Shown here piece by piece: positions 23,271 to 34,091 of a stretch of DNA of 64,000 bases (position 1 is the stretch's first letter; each line of letters opens with the position of its first letter). The position numbers and the translations under genes were made by a program. The notes under the pieces were generated by a model that searched no databases, was not told where the DNA came from, and saw only the letters and a list, made by a program, of their open reading frames with translations. Origin of the DNA: Carettochelys insculpta (lineage: Eukaryota; Chordata; Testudines; Carettochelyidae); the NCBI RefSeq assembly GCF_033958435.1, contig NC_134139.1, forward strand, positions 206,071,501 to 206,135,500, read 5' to 3'.

Positions 23271-24680
23271 AATCTCTCTTGGCTCACATCTCACTACCTT
23301 TAGAAGTTGCCCTTCACCCCTCTTTCCCCCGCCTCTCTTCACTTCGACAATGCCTCTCCATGTTAAAAATTACAGGTGTGACAGAAACCTCCAAAAGACA
23401 AAGCAACTGCAAACTGACCAGCAAACAGAGAAAACAAAGTAAAATCTTCCCCTTAAATAAATCCAGTAAATTAATTATTTTAATCCTTCAGGGATGCAAC
23501 AGTTGGAATTACTCCCAACTTTCCTGAAGATAGGGTTGCTAAGCAACAGGAATGCACACTCTGCTTCTAATCCTAACCACTGACTAATATTTGAAACATG
23601 GGTTTTTCTCATTTTAGGCTAGCAGAGTTTTAAAATAAAGTGTAATATAAAATGCCTTAAGTTGCTAAATTCATACAACAAATATTAATATACATGTTAA
23701 CAATTTTTACTAGAAGGGTTTTTTAAACAGATAACTTGTTATTTGCACGTTAAACCCTTTTATTTTTTTACATTTTTTATTTTAGTTTGCCTTTTTTGTG
23801 CAAGAAACCAAACCAGCCGTCATGAAGCACTTTAAAGACAAACAAAAGAAATTATTAGGTGATGAGCTTTTTTGTGTAGTTCTGAGTAGAATTCTGATAC
23901 TTTTTAATTGTAAGTTGTCCTGTAAATTATGTGTTGTCCTGTGTTGCATGCTGTGTGTGATGTGACTCCATTTTATTATTTTTATTTTGTTGAAAACAGC
24001 CAATTTTATACTATATATCTACATCTATATCAAGAAAGAAAGAGAGAGAGAGAGAGAGAGACAGAGTATTGTCCTCTTTTTATATCATGGCTGGGGTATA
24101 ATCTTATTAATACAATTTTTTTGCCAAGTTCATAATGGTCTCAGCTATAAGTATATGGAGAGATATCTCTGTCTCATCAAATAGTGCAATTGCAAATAAA
24201 AACATTTTGATTTTTATGTTTGAATTTAAGGAAAAACGGACAGGGAAACTTCAGCATTAAGGTTAAGGTAAAATTAACCCACTATCCATTTCTTGTCTGG
24301 GGTTTTTTATAACTCATTTTCATTTTTAAAGATAATTATAAGAGTGTCATGATTTTTTAAAATAAAAATTTATGGATAAAGCTTACAAAACAATTTCAGC
24401 AGATTCCCCACCTTTTCAATCGGTTTCCATCTTGGACTCCCAAACACAACAGTGTTAAGAAAGTTTAATACCCTCAGAGAGTTTACACAAACCTATATTT
24501 AAAATTTTATTTTGGTTTAAATTTATTCTTGGTTTAATTTTATACACTTAAGCTAAAGGGAAGTTGTAGCTGCTAATGTTTGTACTTCTAAGCATCTAAC
24601 AAATGTGGAGTTGGCACCACAAGCAAATTAACTCTAAAAAGTGTGGTAAAATTGATGTTACTAACTCTGCTGCTCAAATG
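23271..24680. other. AT-rich intron sequence with small repeats
   Basis: It holds a PLE terminal-repeat scrap at 23818-23890 ('gcactttaaagacaaacaaa', 'aggtgatgagctttttt') and an (AG)n microsatellite at about 24034-24062. No gene. Confidence 0.55.
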
Positions 24681-25389
24681 GGCTACGTCTACACGTGAAG
24701 CCTACTTCGAAGTAGCCTATTTCGATGTGGAGACATCGAAATAGGCTATTTCGATGAATAACGGCTACACGTCCTCCAGGGCTGGCAACGTCGATGTTCA
24801 ATATCGACGTTGCGCAGCACCACATCGAAATAGGCGCAGCGAGGGAACATCTACACGCCAAAGTAGCACACATCGAAATAGGGGTGCCAGGCACAGCTGC
24901 AGACAGGGTCACAGGGCGGACTCAACAGCCAGCTGCTCCCTTAAAGGGCCCCTCCCAGACACACTTGCACTAAACAGCACAAGATACACAGAGCCGACAA
25001 CTAGTTGCAGACCCTGTGCATGCAGCATGAATCCCCAGCTGCAGCAGCAGCAGCCAGAAGCCCTGGGCTAAGGGCTGCTGCACAGGGTGACCATAGAGCC
25101 CCGCACAGGCTGGAGAGAGCGTCTCTCAACCCCTCAGCTGATGGCCGCCATGGAGGACCCCACAATTTTGATGTTGCGGGATGTGCAACAACTACACGGT
25201 CCCTACTTCGACGTTGAACGTCGAAGTAGGGCGCTATTCCCATCCCCTCATGGGGTTAGCGGCTTCGACGTCTCGCCGCCTAACGTCGATGTTAACATCG
25301 AAATAGCGCCCAACATGTGTAGCCGTGACGGGCGTTATTTCGAAGTTAGTGCCACTACTTCGAAGTAGCGTGCACGTGTAGACACGGCT
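24681..25389. mobile_element. Harbinger MITE 2 (deletion derivative of element B)
   Basis: The element is 709 bp with ends GGCTACGTCTACACGTGAAG and, reversed, AGCCGTGTCTACACGTGC. It is flanked by ATG at 24678-24680 and 25390-25392. At 25027-25071 it keeps the transposase start as ATG AAT CCC CAG, a short Gln run, then PEALG and a stop. Subterminal 'atcgaaat' motifs are as in MITE 1. Confidence 0.92.
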
Positions 25390-25423
25390 ATGGAGTGTTC
25401 GGCAAGGGAAAGCAAGACACCTT

Positions 25424-25660
25424 GGCTATGTCTACACTAGAAGCATCTGTCGCCTGCAGTTAGGTGGACAGGGTAATCTTGACAGAACCTCTGCAAACAG
25501 ATTGTGTCTAAACACAACTTGCTCTATAGACAGAGAACAGCCAAACTGAACTGCCCTCTGGTGCCAGAAAGCAGAATGGCAGTTCTGCAAAAAGGGCTGC
25601 CCTGCAACTGGAAGCCCTCTCTGTCGACAAAAATGTCTACACCGCACTTGGGAATAAGGG
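25424..25660. mobile_element. MITE of the TGTCGACA family, left part
   Basis: It starts GGCTATGTCTACACTAGAAG, identical to the start at 33831 except for a few bases. It continues with 'cacaacttgctctatagaca' and 'tgccagaaagcagaatggca', and runs to 'gtcgacaaaaatgtctacac'. Its right end is replaced by another element. Confidence 0.7.
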
Positions 25661-25862
25661 GACTTTGAAGAAGGTGGCGTCCTTTCGAAAAGGAGCCCCG
25701 TCTGGACGCGCCGCGCGGCGGCAAGGCTCGTCAATTTCGAAGCGCCGCTGCCGCCCGCATGCTAATGAAGCGCTGAATATGCATTTCAGCGCTTCATTAG
25801 TAAACTTCGAAATGGCCATTTGCATGGCCATTTCGAAGTTTGGGGCACGTGTAGACACAGCC
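25661..25862. mobile_element. MITE with two adjacent near-perfect palindromes
   Basis: The region contains a 39-bp palindrome at 25762-25800 (arms 'ctaatgaagcgctgaa') and a 40-bp palindrome at 25802-25841 (arms 'aaacttcgaaatggccat'). The right end GTGTAGACACAGCC matches MITE ends elsewhere. It appears fused to the preceding half element. Confidence 0.6.
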
Positions 25863-26570
25863 TAGGTGACTTTAAAAAGTATCACTGGCACTTGGACTGT
25901 ACGTAGAGGTCAAAAGGTCAAATTTCAGCACTCTGCCTCGGAAAGATTGCTGCCGCTTGCTCTAAATAATACTCCTCACTTCTAGGGCTTTGGAGGCATC
26001 CAGTCATTCTGCCTAGTAAGTGTGAGATAGCGAAACAGTCTTCCTATTTTAGAGCTGGAAAAATTAAGACTCCAGAGAGAAAGTGATTCATTTTGGCTTC
26101 CACATCATCTGTTTGGGCATCTCATGCTGCTGATTCCCAAATCCTTCCAGGAATATTTCGTTCCATTTATTTTAAGACTGGTTTCCCTGAAATTGGTTTT
26201 AGTTCCAGAAATACATTTCTCATTAGATTAGAGCTGGTAGAACCTGCTCTTTGTTTTCAGACACAACCTCTGCCTTTTGCACTGACACTAGTTCCTTAGG
26301 CACCGTGATTTTGAGCAGTAGTATCATGACCAGGGCTAGACTGTACTAAAGAGTTACACTGGTGTGACTATACTGGGTGGCGGACTTCACCAGGCCTTGT
26401 GCAGTGTGTGGGGATGGGGGCGGTTCATGGGCCCCAAAAAGGGGCAGGGTCTCCAGCAGAAGGGGTGGGGCTGGGAGATTGCCTCCCTCAGCCAGCCCTT
26501 CCGGTGCCACCTGGCGCACACCATCCAGAGTTCCAAAGGTGATTTAAAGGGCTTCAGTCTCACAGAATCA
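25863..26570. other. Intron sequence, no gene
   Basis: Nothing recognised. A G-rich stretch occurs around 26400-26480. Confidence 0.4.
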
Positions 26571-26665
26571 TAGAATCCTAGGGGTGGAAGGGACCTCAGG
26601 AGGTCATCTAGTCCAGGCCCCTGCTTCAAGCACGATCAAACCCATACTAAGTCATCACTGCCCTT
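26571..26665 (-). mobile_element. CR1 LINE 3' end fragment
   Basis: The plus strand reads 'cagaatcatagaatcctagg' and 'ggaagggacctcaggaggtc', then stops after about 95 bp. Confidence 0.85.
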
Positions 26666-27857
26666 GCTGATGTAGTGGTGGTGGGAGCTGGTAACCCCAG
26701 GTCCTTTTATATCACCGGGCCCCAGGGTACTGCCTCCCTCCATTATCAGCAGTTAGGGATGAGATGTTTGCCAGCATGGTTATACTGGTAAAAGCCCTTG
26801 TAGAGATGTTGTTATAAAAGTGTTTCCTGAGCAGAAATTAACTGTACACTAAGTGCTGTTACACCAATCGAGCAGCACCTGCATACGTTTTTGGGACAGG
26901 GTATTTCCTGCTTTAACTATGCCAATGTAGTTAAAGAAGCCCAAAGAAAAGAAAAAAAACAATAATTTCACATCAGATGTGTTATTATTGGCCTAGATTT
27001 TCAAAACCAGGAGCCTAAACTTAGAGTCCGAGATCTATATTTAAGCACTGAAGTAAATGTCCTAATTTTAAAAAGTGCTGAGCAGCATGAAGCTCCAGTT
27101 GACTTCAGCGGGAGCTGTTGAGTATTCTGCGCTTTCGAAAACCACGCTATTTATTTCAGAGCCTGATTATGCATTCAGGAACCTCACTCGAGTCTCCTAT
27201 TTTTACAATCTTGGCTAATATTTTAACTATAGGTCCTGACAGGACATCATGCCATATAACTAATTTGGGGCTGGGCTTAGAGACAACTTCTTTTAAACAC
27301 AAACAGGGCTGGTGGTTCCCTTTGCTCTGGCAGATGTCCCAGAATTTCTGTTGGCACAATTATTATCATTATAATTTACTACTTAAACAGTGGTGGCACC
27401 CAAATGTGCTGGGGAAATTCACTAAATCCCTGCTTCCAAAAAGCATTTTATTTAAAAGTCAGCATGATGAGCCCTGAAAACAGGAAAGTGAGGACTACAA
27501 CATTTGATGGGTGCTCCAAGACAGCTGCATATGGGCAAGAATCTCAACCTGCTGTCTGTAAGTTCTCCTAACGAAGCAGGGCCAGGACTTGCCTGGGAGA
27601 CGAAATAGTTCTAAATTTCAGTCTCCCTGCTTGTGTGACATACTCAGGATCAATTTTGTTCTGTTACACTGGTGTCAATCTGGAGCCACTCCGTTGGCCA
27701 CAGTGGAGTTATTCAGAATTACAACAGTGTAAATTCAGGGCAAGATCTGGTCTCACAGGGCTACCATGTGAGGGGAGCAGTATTTGGTTCCCAGTGTAAA
27801 TGAAAACCAGGTGTTGGAGGAAATTATGTGGGTGGTACTTGTTTAGGTGAGATGACT
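26666..27857. other. Intron sequence with old repeat traces
   Basis: Bases 26990-27145 have 'gattttcaaaaccaggagcc' and 'cagttgacttcagcgggagc'. Bases 27640-27765 have 'gttacactggtgtcaatctg' and its rough inverse 'tacaacagtgtaaattcagg'. Both look like short palindromic DNA repeats common in reptile genomes, but I cannot name them. No gene. Confidence 0.4.
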
Positions 27858-27950
27858 GAGGGTATATGATGGGTTGGGTCCTGCTTAGGCCAGGGGGCTG
27901 GACTTGATGGCTTTTTCAGGTCTCTTCCAGCTCTATTGTTCTATGATATC
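27858..27950 (+). repeat. CR1 or SINE 3' tail
   Basis: The stretch reads 'ggttgggtcctgcttaggcc', 'ggggctggacttgatggct' and ends 'ccagctctattgttctatga'. This tail is shared by CR1 and the turtle SINE, so the source is undecided. Confidence 0.7.
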
Positions 27951-28240
27951 TCTACTATTTGTGGATCAATGCTGCAGCAATCCATCCACCAGGGATCAAT
28001 TTAGCAGGTCTAGTGAAAACTTGGTAAATCAATGGCCAAACGCACACCCGTCAACTCTAGTACTCCATCTGAATGAGCAGCTTCAGGTAAGTTGAAGGGC
28101 GAGTTTCTCCCATTGACCCAGCATGGTGTAGGCATCACAATAAATCAACCTAAGGTGTATTGACTCCAGCTACATTATTCACCTGTCTGAAACTGCATAA
28201 TTTAGGTCAGCTTTACCTCTTGGTGTAGATCTGCCCTTAA
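27951..28240. mobile_element. Short MITE related to the 21090 pair
   Basis: It carries 'gtggatcaatgctgcagcaa', 'gatcaatttagcaggtctag' and ends 'cttggtgtagatctgccctt'. A half copy lies at 28716-28812 ('gtgggtcaatgctgtaacga'). No coding sequence. Confidence 0.5.
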
Positions 28241-29227
28241 ATAACATGGAGATTAGTGCAGCATAAATGCCTAGAGACTAGGTGATATAGACGGTCATTT
28301 TATATACATAGCCAGATGCTCTAATATCTGATCCTACAGTCTTTGTTCATGAGAGAAGTTTGTTCTGAGGCAAGTGGCCTTAATTTAAACTAGTAAGGAT
28401 TCCAGAGGTGAATACAGTTTTACTGGAACAGCAGTGAAGCAAAGTGTCCCCACAGTAACTGAAGGCCGCCTGCTCTTGTTTTGGCAAGACAGGCAATTGG
28501 TGGTAATAAGCTGTCCCACCCAACCCCCTAGCACTGAACAGCGCTGCTGCTCTCCGACTGTGGCAATCAGGAATTGTAGAGGTCCGAAGACAGCTGGACC
28601 TGCCAGAAACCTTGCAAAACAGTTCAGCCACCTCCTGCAACATAGATCCATGACCTTTCTAGCTTGCGAAAGGCAGGCAAGAACAACAGAGGCTACTGCT
28701 AATAGAGAAGGTGACTCAGGGTATATATCCACCATCGGTGGGTCAATGCTGTAACGATTGATGCACTAGGGGTCAATGTAGTGGGTCTAGAGAAGACTTG
28801 CTAAATCACCTACCAAATTCTAATAGAGATGATCACCAGCCCTCTCCAAGCAGGGAACCTACCATCCTCACTGGAGAATACTAGAGTCCGCCCAACCCTG
28901 AAGACACCCACACTCAATGCAGCTCTGCCCAGCTGCTCCATTCTTCTCCAGACTCCCATCCATGTTCAAAAATCAACCAGGAAGGAGAAGTAACCAAGCT
29001 CCAGTCACATGTACCCACTGCCAAATTCCTGGATGCTCCCAACTGGGCTTCAAATTGTGGCAGTGTGTGAAGACAGCCTTGCTACTTCTCAGCGAGGACC
29101 TTCTCTTGGCAGAAGACAGAAACAATGTGCCAAAGATCCCACTTCTCTGCTCCTATTCCCCTAAAGCCCCTCCCATGGGGATCTGCCCTTCCTCCCCTTT
29201 TCCTCAGTACGGCCTCCTACTGTACCT
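28241..29227. other. Intron sequence, possible LINE remnant in the last third
   Basis: Apart from the half MITE at 28716-28812 nothing is clear. Bases 28860-29227 may be the degraded ORF upstream of the zinc-finger fragment that follows, but I cannot read motifs in it. Confidence 0.35.
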
Positions 29228-29312
29228 GGAAACATCTGTCCTCACTGTAATAGGACTTGTGGTTCAAGGATAGGCCTCCTCAGCCACCTGAGGATCCACA
29301 GCTCCCATGGAA
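29228..29312 (+). pseudogene. LINE ORF2 C-terminal C2H2 zinc finger fragment
   Basis: In the frame ATC TGT CCT CAC TGT the strand reads ICPHCNRTCGSRIGLLSHLR then IHSSHG. This is a CX2CX12HX3H finger of the kind found at the C terminus of some non-LTR retrotransposon polyproteins, with the diagnostic SRIGLLSHLR. It may belong to the same LINE family as the endonuclease at 34092-35149. Confidence 0.65.
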
Positions 29313-30336
29313 GATGATGATACTCGGCAATGAGGGAAGGGAGGTCCTGGCCTTGCACCATACCCAGGGGAGGCCTCTGGCCCTGTGCTGCAGCAGAGGC
29401 CCCATGCTCTGGCTGTGCTCTCCAGAGGGGGTTCCATGCTCTCTCGCACTCCCATGCTGCGAGGCACTCTAAGTCGGCTCGTGTACCGAGAGTTGGCATG
29501 CATGCCAGGGTTGCCAGTCCCTGCATTAACCTCTGAGTGGTCTCGGTACCACTCTGTGGGACAGAGCACCACACTCTGGAGATACAGCGCCTAGCACCAC
29601 AGGGTCCATGGCTGGGGACCGCTAAGTGCTACAGCAATACAAATAAACAATCGCAATACTAATAAAACCAAGTCATGTTGGGAATACAAGTGAAAGCCGC
29701 AAAGAAACAGAACCCTAACAAGAATGCAACTGTGATCACTGTCCCTGCTTTGGAACACATTGCTGTAGCAGCTGTGCAGGGACCTTTTGCTGATCTATGG
29801 GAAAGGGAGGCAATCAGCCTCCCAGTTGTTAGCTTCAGTGTTATTATTTTCAAAATAAATGAATCACAACTTTCCGTTCCTGGGATTGATAGCAGGGGGT
29901 GTGGTGTGGGAGAGGTATGATTTCACTGGTAGTTAATTTCCATGACATCTCATCAACCAATACTGCTGGTACTAATGCTTAGAAAGCATGATTATCTCAG
30001 CCTGCAAATAGCAAGCTTAGGAGCTAATGCTTTCTCCTGAGTGCTGTAGAGGAGAAGACTACTCTTTGGAATGATACAGACAGGATCAAAACGGCAGCTG
30101 CCCAAATCCATCTTTATAACAGGATTCCACTGTATTTGCATCTACTCATTTATTGGGCTAAATGCTTAGCTGGTGTGAACTGACTTCTACGGAGCTTAGA
30201 ATCTGGTCCACAAATCTCATCGTAATGAATTAAAGAAAGGCTAACAGAAAGACACCAGGAACAGGGAAGCAAGATGGTAAATTAAATAATTACTCTAATT
30301 AAAAGCAGAATCAAAGCTACGAGTATCACACACTAA
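29313..30336. other. Intron sequence, no gene
   Basis: Nothing recognised. Frames between 29240 and 29600 overlap on both strands without domains. Confidence 0.4.
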
Positions 30337-31047
30337 AGCTACGTCTACATGTGAAGCCTACATCGAAGTAGCTTATTTCGATGTAGCGACATCGAAATAC
30401 GCTATTTCGATGAATAACGTCTACACGTCCTCCAGGGCTGGCAACGTTGACGTTCAACATCGACATTGCACAGCACCACATCGAAATAGGCGCTGCGAGG
30501 GAACGTCTACACGCCAAAGTAGCACACATCGAAATAAGGGTGCCAGGCACAGCTGCAGACAGGGTCACAGGGCGGACTCAACAGCAAGCCGCTCCCTTAA
30601 AGGGCCCCTCCCAGACACAGTTGCACTAAACAACACAAGATCCACAGAGCTAACAACTGGTTGCAGACCCTGTGCATGCAGCATGGATCCCCAGCTGCAG
30701 CAGCAGCAGCCAGAAGCCCTGGGCTAAGGGCTGCTGCACACGGTGACCATAGAGCCCCGCAGGGGCTGGAGAGAGCGCGTCTCTCAACCCCTCAGCTGAT
30801 GGCCACCATGGTGGACCCCGCTATTTCGATGTTGCAGGACACGGATCGTCTACACGTGCCCTACTTCGACATTCAACTTCGAAGTAGGGCGCTATTCCCA
30901 TCCCCTCATGGGGTTAGTGGTTTCGACGTCTCGCCGCCTAACGTCGACGTTAACATCGAAATAGCGCCCAACATGTGTAGCCGTGACGGGCGCTATTTCG
31001 AAGTTAGTGCCGCTACTTTGAAGTAGCGTGCACGTGTAGACACGGCG
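30337..31047. mobile_element. Harbinger MITE 3 (deletion derivative of element B)
   Basis: The element is 711 bp, flanked by TAA at 30334-30336 and 31048-31050. Its left end is AGCTACGTCTACATGTGAAG. At 30683-30727 it keeps ATG GAT CCC CAG, a Gln run, PEALG and a stop, matching the start of transposase B (MDPQ plus poly-Gln). The right part matches the left end of element B, including 'gatggccaccatggtggacc'. Confidence 0.92.
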
Positions 31048-31331
31048 TAAGTGAACATTTTGTGCATGGTCACAAAGTTTTGAGCAATTAGTAATTAGGC
31101 TCAGAAAATAATTGTTTATTATTTTTATTACTCCAGAGTCAAAGAGCCCCGGTCCTGCACCAGTACCCCATGCTAGGAGCCGTATAAACACAAAATAAAA
31201 GACAGGGTTGTCAGAGGCTCCTTATATTTTCAAGCAGACAGCTCCTTCAGAATTAACCCATATTTAGATAGTCAAAATAAATGCTGTTCATTCCATCCTG
31301 AACTCACAACCAGGGGCTTAGTTGCACTGAA
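31048..31331. other. Intron sequence, no gene
   Basis: Short AT-rich stretch between two MITEs. Nothing recognised. Confidence 0.4.
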
Positions 31332-31709
31332 TGGCTACAGCCACACAGCAAAGTTATTTCAAGACGATAGATGTTATTTCAAAATAACTTTGCTGTCGTC
31401 TACACTATGCACGTTATTTCAAAATAATTTTGCGTTATTTCAAATTTCAAAAACCTGATTGCAGGAGGAATAATGCCTGTTCTATAATGGCTATTTCGAA
31501 ATAGGCGCTGTTAAGACACGAACTAGCGCTATTTTGAAATAAGCCATAATGGCGTCTGCTGGCTCTGGTCCGAAATAGGCACTGTGTGTCCGGATATGCT
31601 ATTTTGAAATGCGTTCTTGTGTGTAGCCGTGTTATTTTGAAATAAGCTCTTCTAAAATAGCTCTTCTGGAATGGCTTATTTTGAAATAACGGTGATGCGT
31701 AGACATAGC
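31332..31709. mobile_element. Harbinger-like MITE, ATTTCAAAATAA type
   Basis: The left end is GGCTACAGCCACACAGCAAA and the reversed right end is GGCTATGTCTACGCATCACC. The interior repeats 'ttatttcaaaataa' and 'tattttgaaataag' in both orientations, which gives strong potential for hairpins. It is related to the fragments at 6890 and 54916. No coding sequence. Confidence 0.7.
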
Positions 31710-31993
31710 CAGTAAGATAGATACTTCTGAGTACCTTACTGCTGTAACAGTGTGACAACTCAGATCAAAATCAGGCCTTTAGCTACTGATCTCTGGAACT
31801 GTTTTGATCCCTGTACATATACACGCACACACAGTTGTGTGGACATCTTGTATCACTACCCCGCCAAAACCAATCAAGAACAACATAAGAATTTGGGGGT
31901 GGGGGGAGGAATGCACTTGCTGTAGACAATTTCCTCCTTTAATCTGATCCAGCTTCCATTACAGCAGTCATCACATGCACAGTTTTCGAAAAC

Positions 31994-32075
31994 AAAAAGC
32001 AGTCAAGTAGCACTTTAAAGACTAGCAAAATAGTTTATTAGGTGAGCTTTTGTGGGTTAGTTTTCATAAAGTGCT
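31994..32075 (-). mobile_element. Penelope-like terminal-repeat fragment
   Basis: The plus strand reads 'aaaaagcagtcaagtagcac', 'tttaaagactagcaaaatag' and 'ttattaggtgagcttttgtg', matching the left arm of the fold-back at 33003. Confidence 0.75.
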
Positions 32076-32431
32076 GTTGATTCTGGCTGCCTCGTTTCTG
32101 ACGTCCACTTCTGCACCCAAATATGGATGTGCTCAAAAGCGTTGAGGGCTTCAGAGAATATGCATTTTTATTTAAAATTAATGTTTGCATTACAAAACTC
32201 AGGACCAAGCTTGTTCATTGCACTTTGTAATTTCATCTCACATAGTCCCTCTTCTCTATCCTTGGTTCTGTGCTGTCCAGGAACCTGGTATAGCTTCATA
32301 GTATAATTTCCCTTTGCTTCAAGCATCAAGCACTTTAGGGTAAACCATGAATAATCTCAAGCCATGTTTAGGTTATTTAAACAGAATAGCATCAAATGGA
32401 AGATGAGACTGATTTATACTTTAGAGACTCT

Positions 32432-32665
32432 GAGGGTACGTCTACACTGCAAAAATAGCCCTGTGGCAGCAGGTCCCAGACCCAGGGTTTGCTGACTCAG
32501 GATCTAGGGGCTTCAACTACATAGAAGTGTTGATGTCCCAGCTGAAGTCTGGGCTCTGAAACCAGCCACCAGGGCTGGGTTGCAGAACCCAGACTCCAGC
32601 CCAACTGGGAAGCTGTACTGCTATTTTTAACTCTAAAGCCCCATGAGCCAGACACAGCTGAACCG
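32432..32665. mobile_element. MITE with GTACGTCTACACTGC end
   Basis: It begins 'gagggtacgtctacactgca' and includes 'agcaggtcccagacccaggg' and 'ggctgggttgcagaacccag'. It is like the copy at 46556-46832. The right end is not clear. Confidence 0.5.
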
Positions 32666-33002
32666 GGTTCTGATATTCCCTGCTGCAGGCTGGTTTGTTT
32701 GCACTCTTTTGTGGCGTAGGTGTCCCCTGAGGTGTTTAAATCCTGTAAAACGTAATTGTTCCTATGCATCTTCCCAGACTGGATTTCTAAGTTACTCAGA
32801 GCTGGATGCAAAGGTTTGCTGCATGCTTGGATTCTTTTCCAAGCTCTCCTATTCATTGCTTTCATTCAGCCCTGACCAATTCTTTCCCTCTGGAAGCCAA
32901 GGAGCGAACACACCTAAGACAAAGCTGCAGTTTTTCAAAGGTTTCCATCTCATATGTCCTGCAGGTGAAAAAATCATATGTGCAAACATGAAACATTTTA
33001 TC
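32666..33002. other. Intron sequence, no gene
   Basis: Nothing recognised. An open frame of 137 codons at 32643-33056 runs into the PLE arm and has no domain. Confidence 0.4.
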
Positions 33003-33660
33003 AAAACGAAAAAGCAGTCAAGCAGCACTTTAAAGACTAACAAAATAATTTATTAGATGAGCTTTCGTGGGACAGACCCGCTTCTTCAGACCATAGCCAG
33101 ACCAGGACAGACTCAATATTTAAGGCACAGAGAACCAAAAATAGTACTCGAGGTTGACAAATCAGAAGAAAATGATCAAGGTGAGCAAATCAGAAAGTAG
33201 AGGAGTGGGTGGGGGGAGGGGCATCAAGAATTCAATTAAGCCAAGTTTGCGGAAGAGGCTGAAGAGGAATTTTCACACTACTTTGGAAAGAGAGGCTGCT
33301 GAACTCTCTTTTATATTGAAATTCGACACATTAACACGTGGTTTGAACCAGGATGTGAATTTTCTGGGTCATTACAGGGGCTCTTTTGAAAACTTGGCTT
33401 AATCTAATTCTTGACTCCCCCCCACCCCTCTACTCTCTGATTTGCTCACCTTGATAATTTTTTTTCTAATTTGTCAACCTTGATTACTATTTTTGGTTCT
33501 CTGTGTCTTAAATATTGAGTCTGGTCTGGTCTGGCTATGGTCTGAAGAAGTAGGTCTGTCCCACGAAAGCTGACCTAATAAATTATTTTGTTAGTCTTTA
33601 AAGTGCTACTTGACTGCTTTTTTGTTTTGATAGTATATAGACTAGCATGGTTCCCTCTCT
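33003..33660 (+). mobile_element. Penelope-like fold-back copy with GIY-YIG tail
   Basis: Two arms of about 240 bp (33004-33245 and 33396-33632) are inverted copies of the PLE terminal region. They share 'caaatcagaaagtagaggag' with its partner, 'gtctgaagaag', 'cccacgaaagctc' and the 'ctttaaagtgctacttgact' end. Between them, 33246-33395 encodes FHTTLEREAAELSFILKFDT then LTRGLNQD, the C-terminal part of a PLE GIY-YIG endonuclease. The hammerhead core in the arms has CUGAAGA in place of CUGAUGA. Confidence 0.85.
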
Positions 33661-33830
33661 GTTACTAAAGAAATATTTCAGTAAGACTCAGTATTTCACT
33701 TCCATTCGTTTTGCAAGGAATATTGTTTTCAATCTGTAATCTGGTTGAGATAAGATTTTACTGATCCACTGCTGTGGAGGATCAATTACAATTGCTTTGG
33801 ATTTTAGCCCCCTTTTTTTTAGCTTTTGTA
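33661..33830. other. Intron sequence, no gene
   Basis: Nothing recognised. Confidence 0.4.
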
Positions 33831-34091
33831 GGCTATGTCTACACTAGAAGCATCTGTGGACAGAAGGTATTACTGACAGGGAAATCTCAACAGAACCTCT
33901 GTCGACAGATCGCATCTACCCACAACTTGCTCTGTCGACAGAGAACTGCCAGACTGCACTGCCTTTTGGTGCCAGAAAGCAAAATGGCAGCTCTTCAAAA
34001 AGGGCTGCCCAGCAACCAGAAGTCCTCTGTGTTGACAGATGTGTCTACACTGCACCTTCAGTCGACAGAACTCTCCAGTGTAGACACAGCC
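33831..34091. mobile_element. MITE of the TGTCGACA family
   Basis: Ends are GGCTATGTCTACACTAG and, reversed, GGCTGTGTCTACACTGG, good inverted repeats. The 261-bp interior has 'ctgtcgacagatcgcatcta' and 'ctctgtcgacagagaactgc'. It is the best preserved copy of the family in the window. It abuts the LINE endonuclease remnant. Confidence 0.8.
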
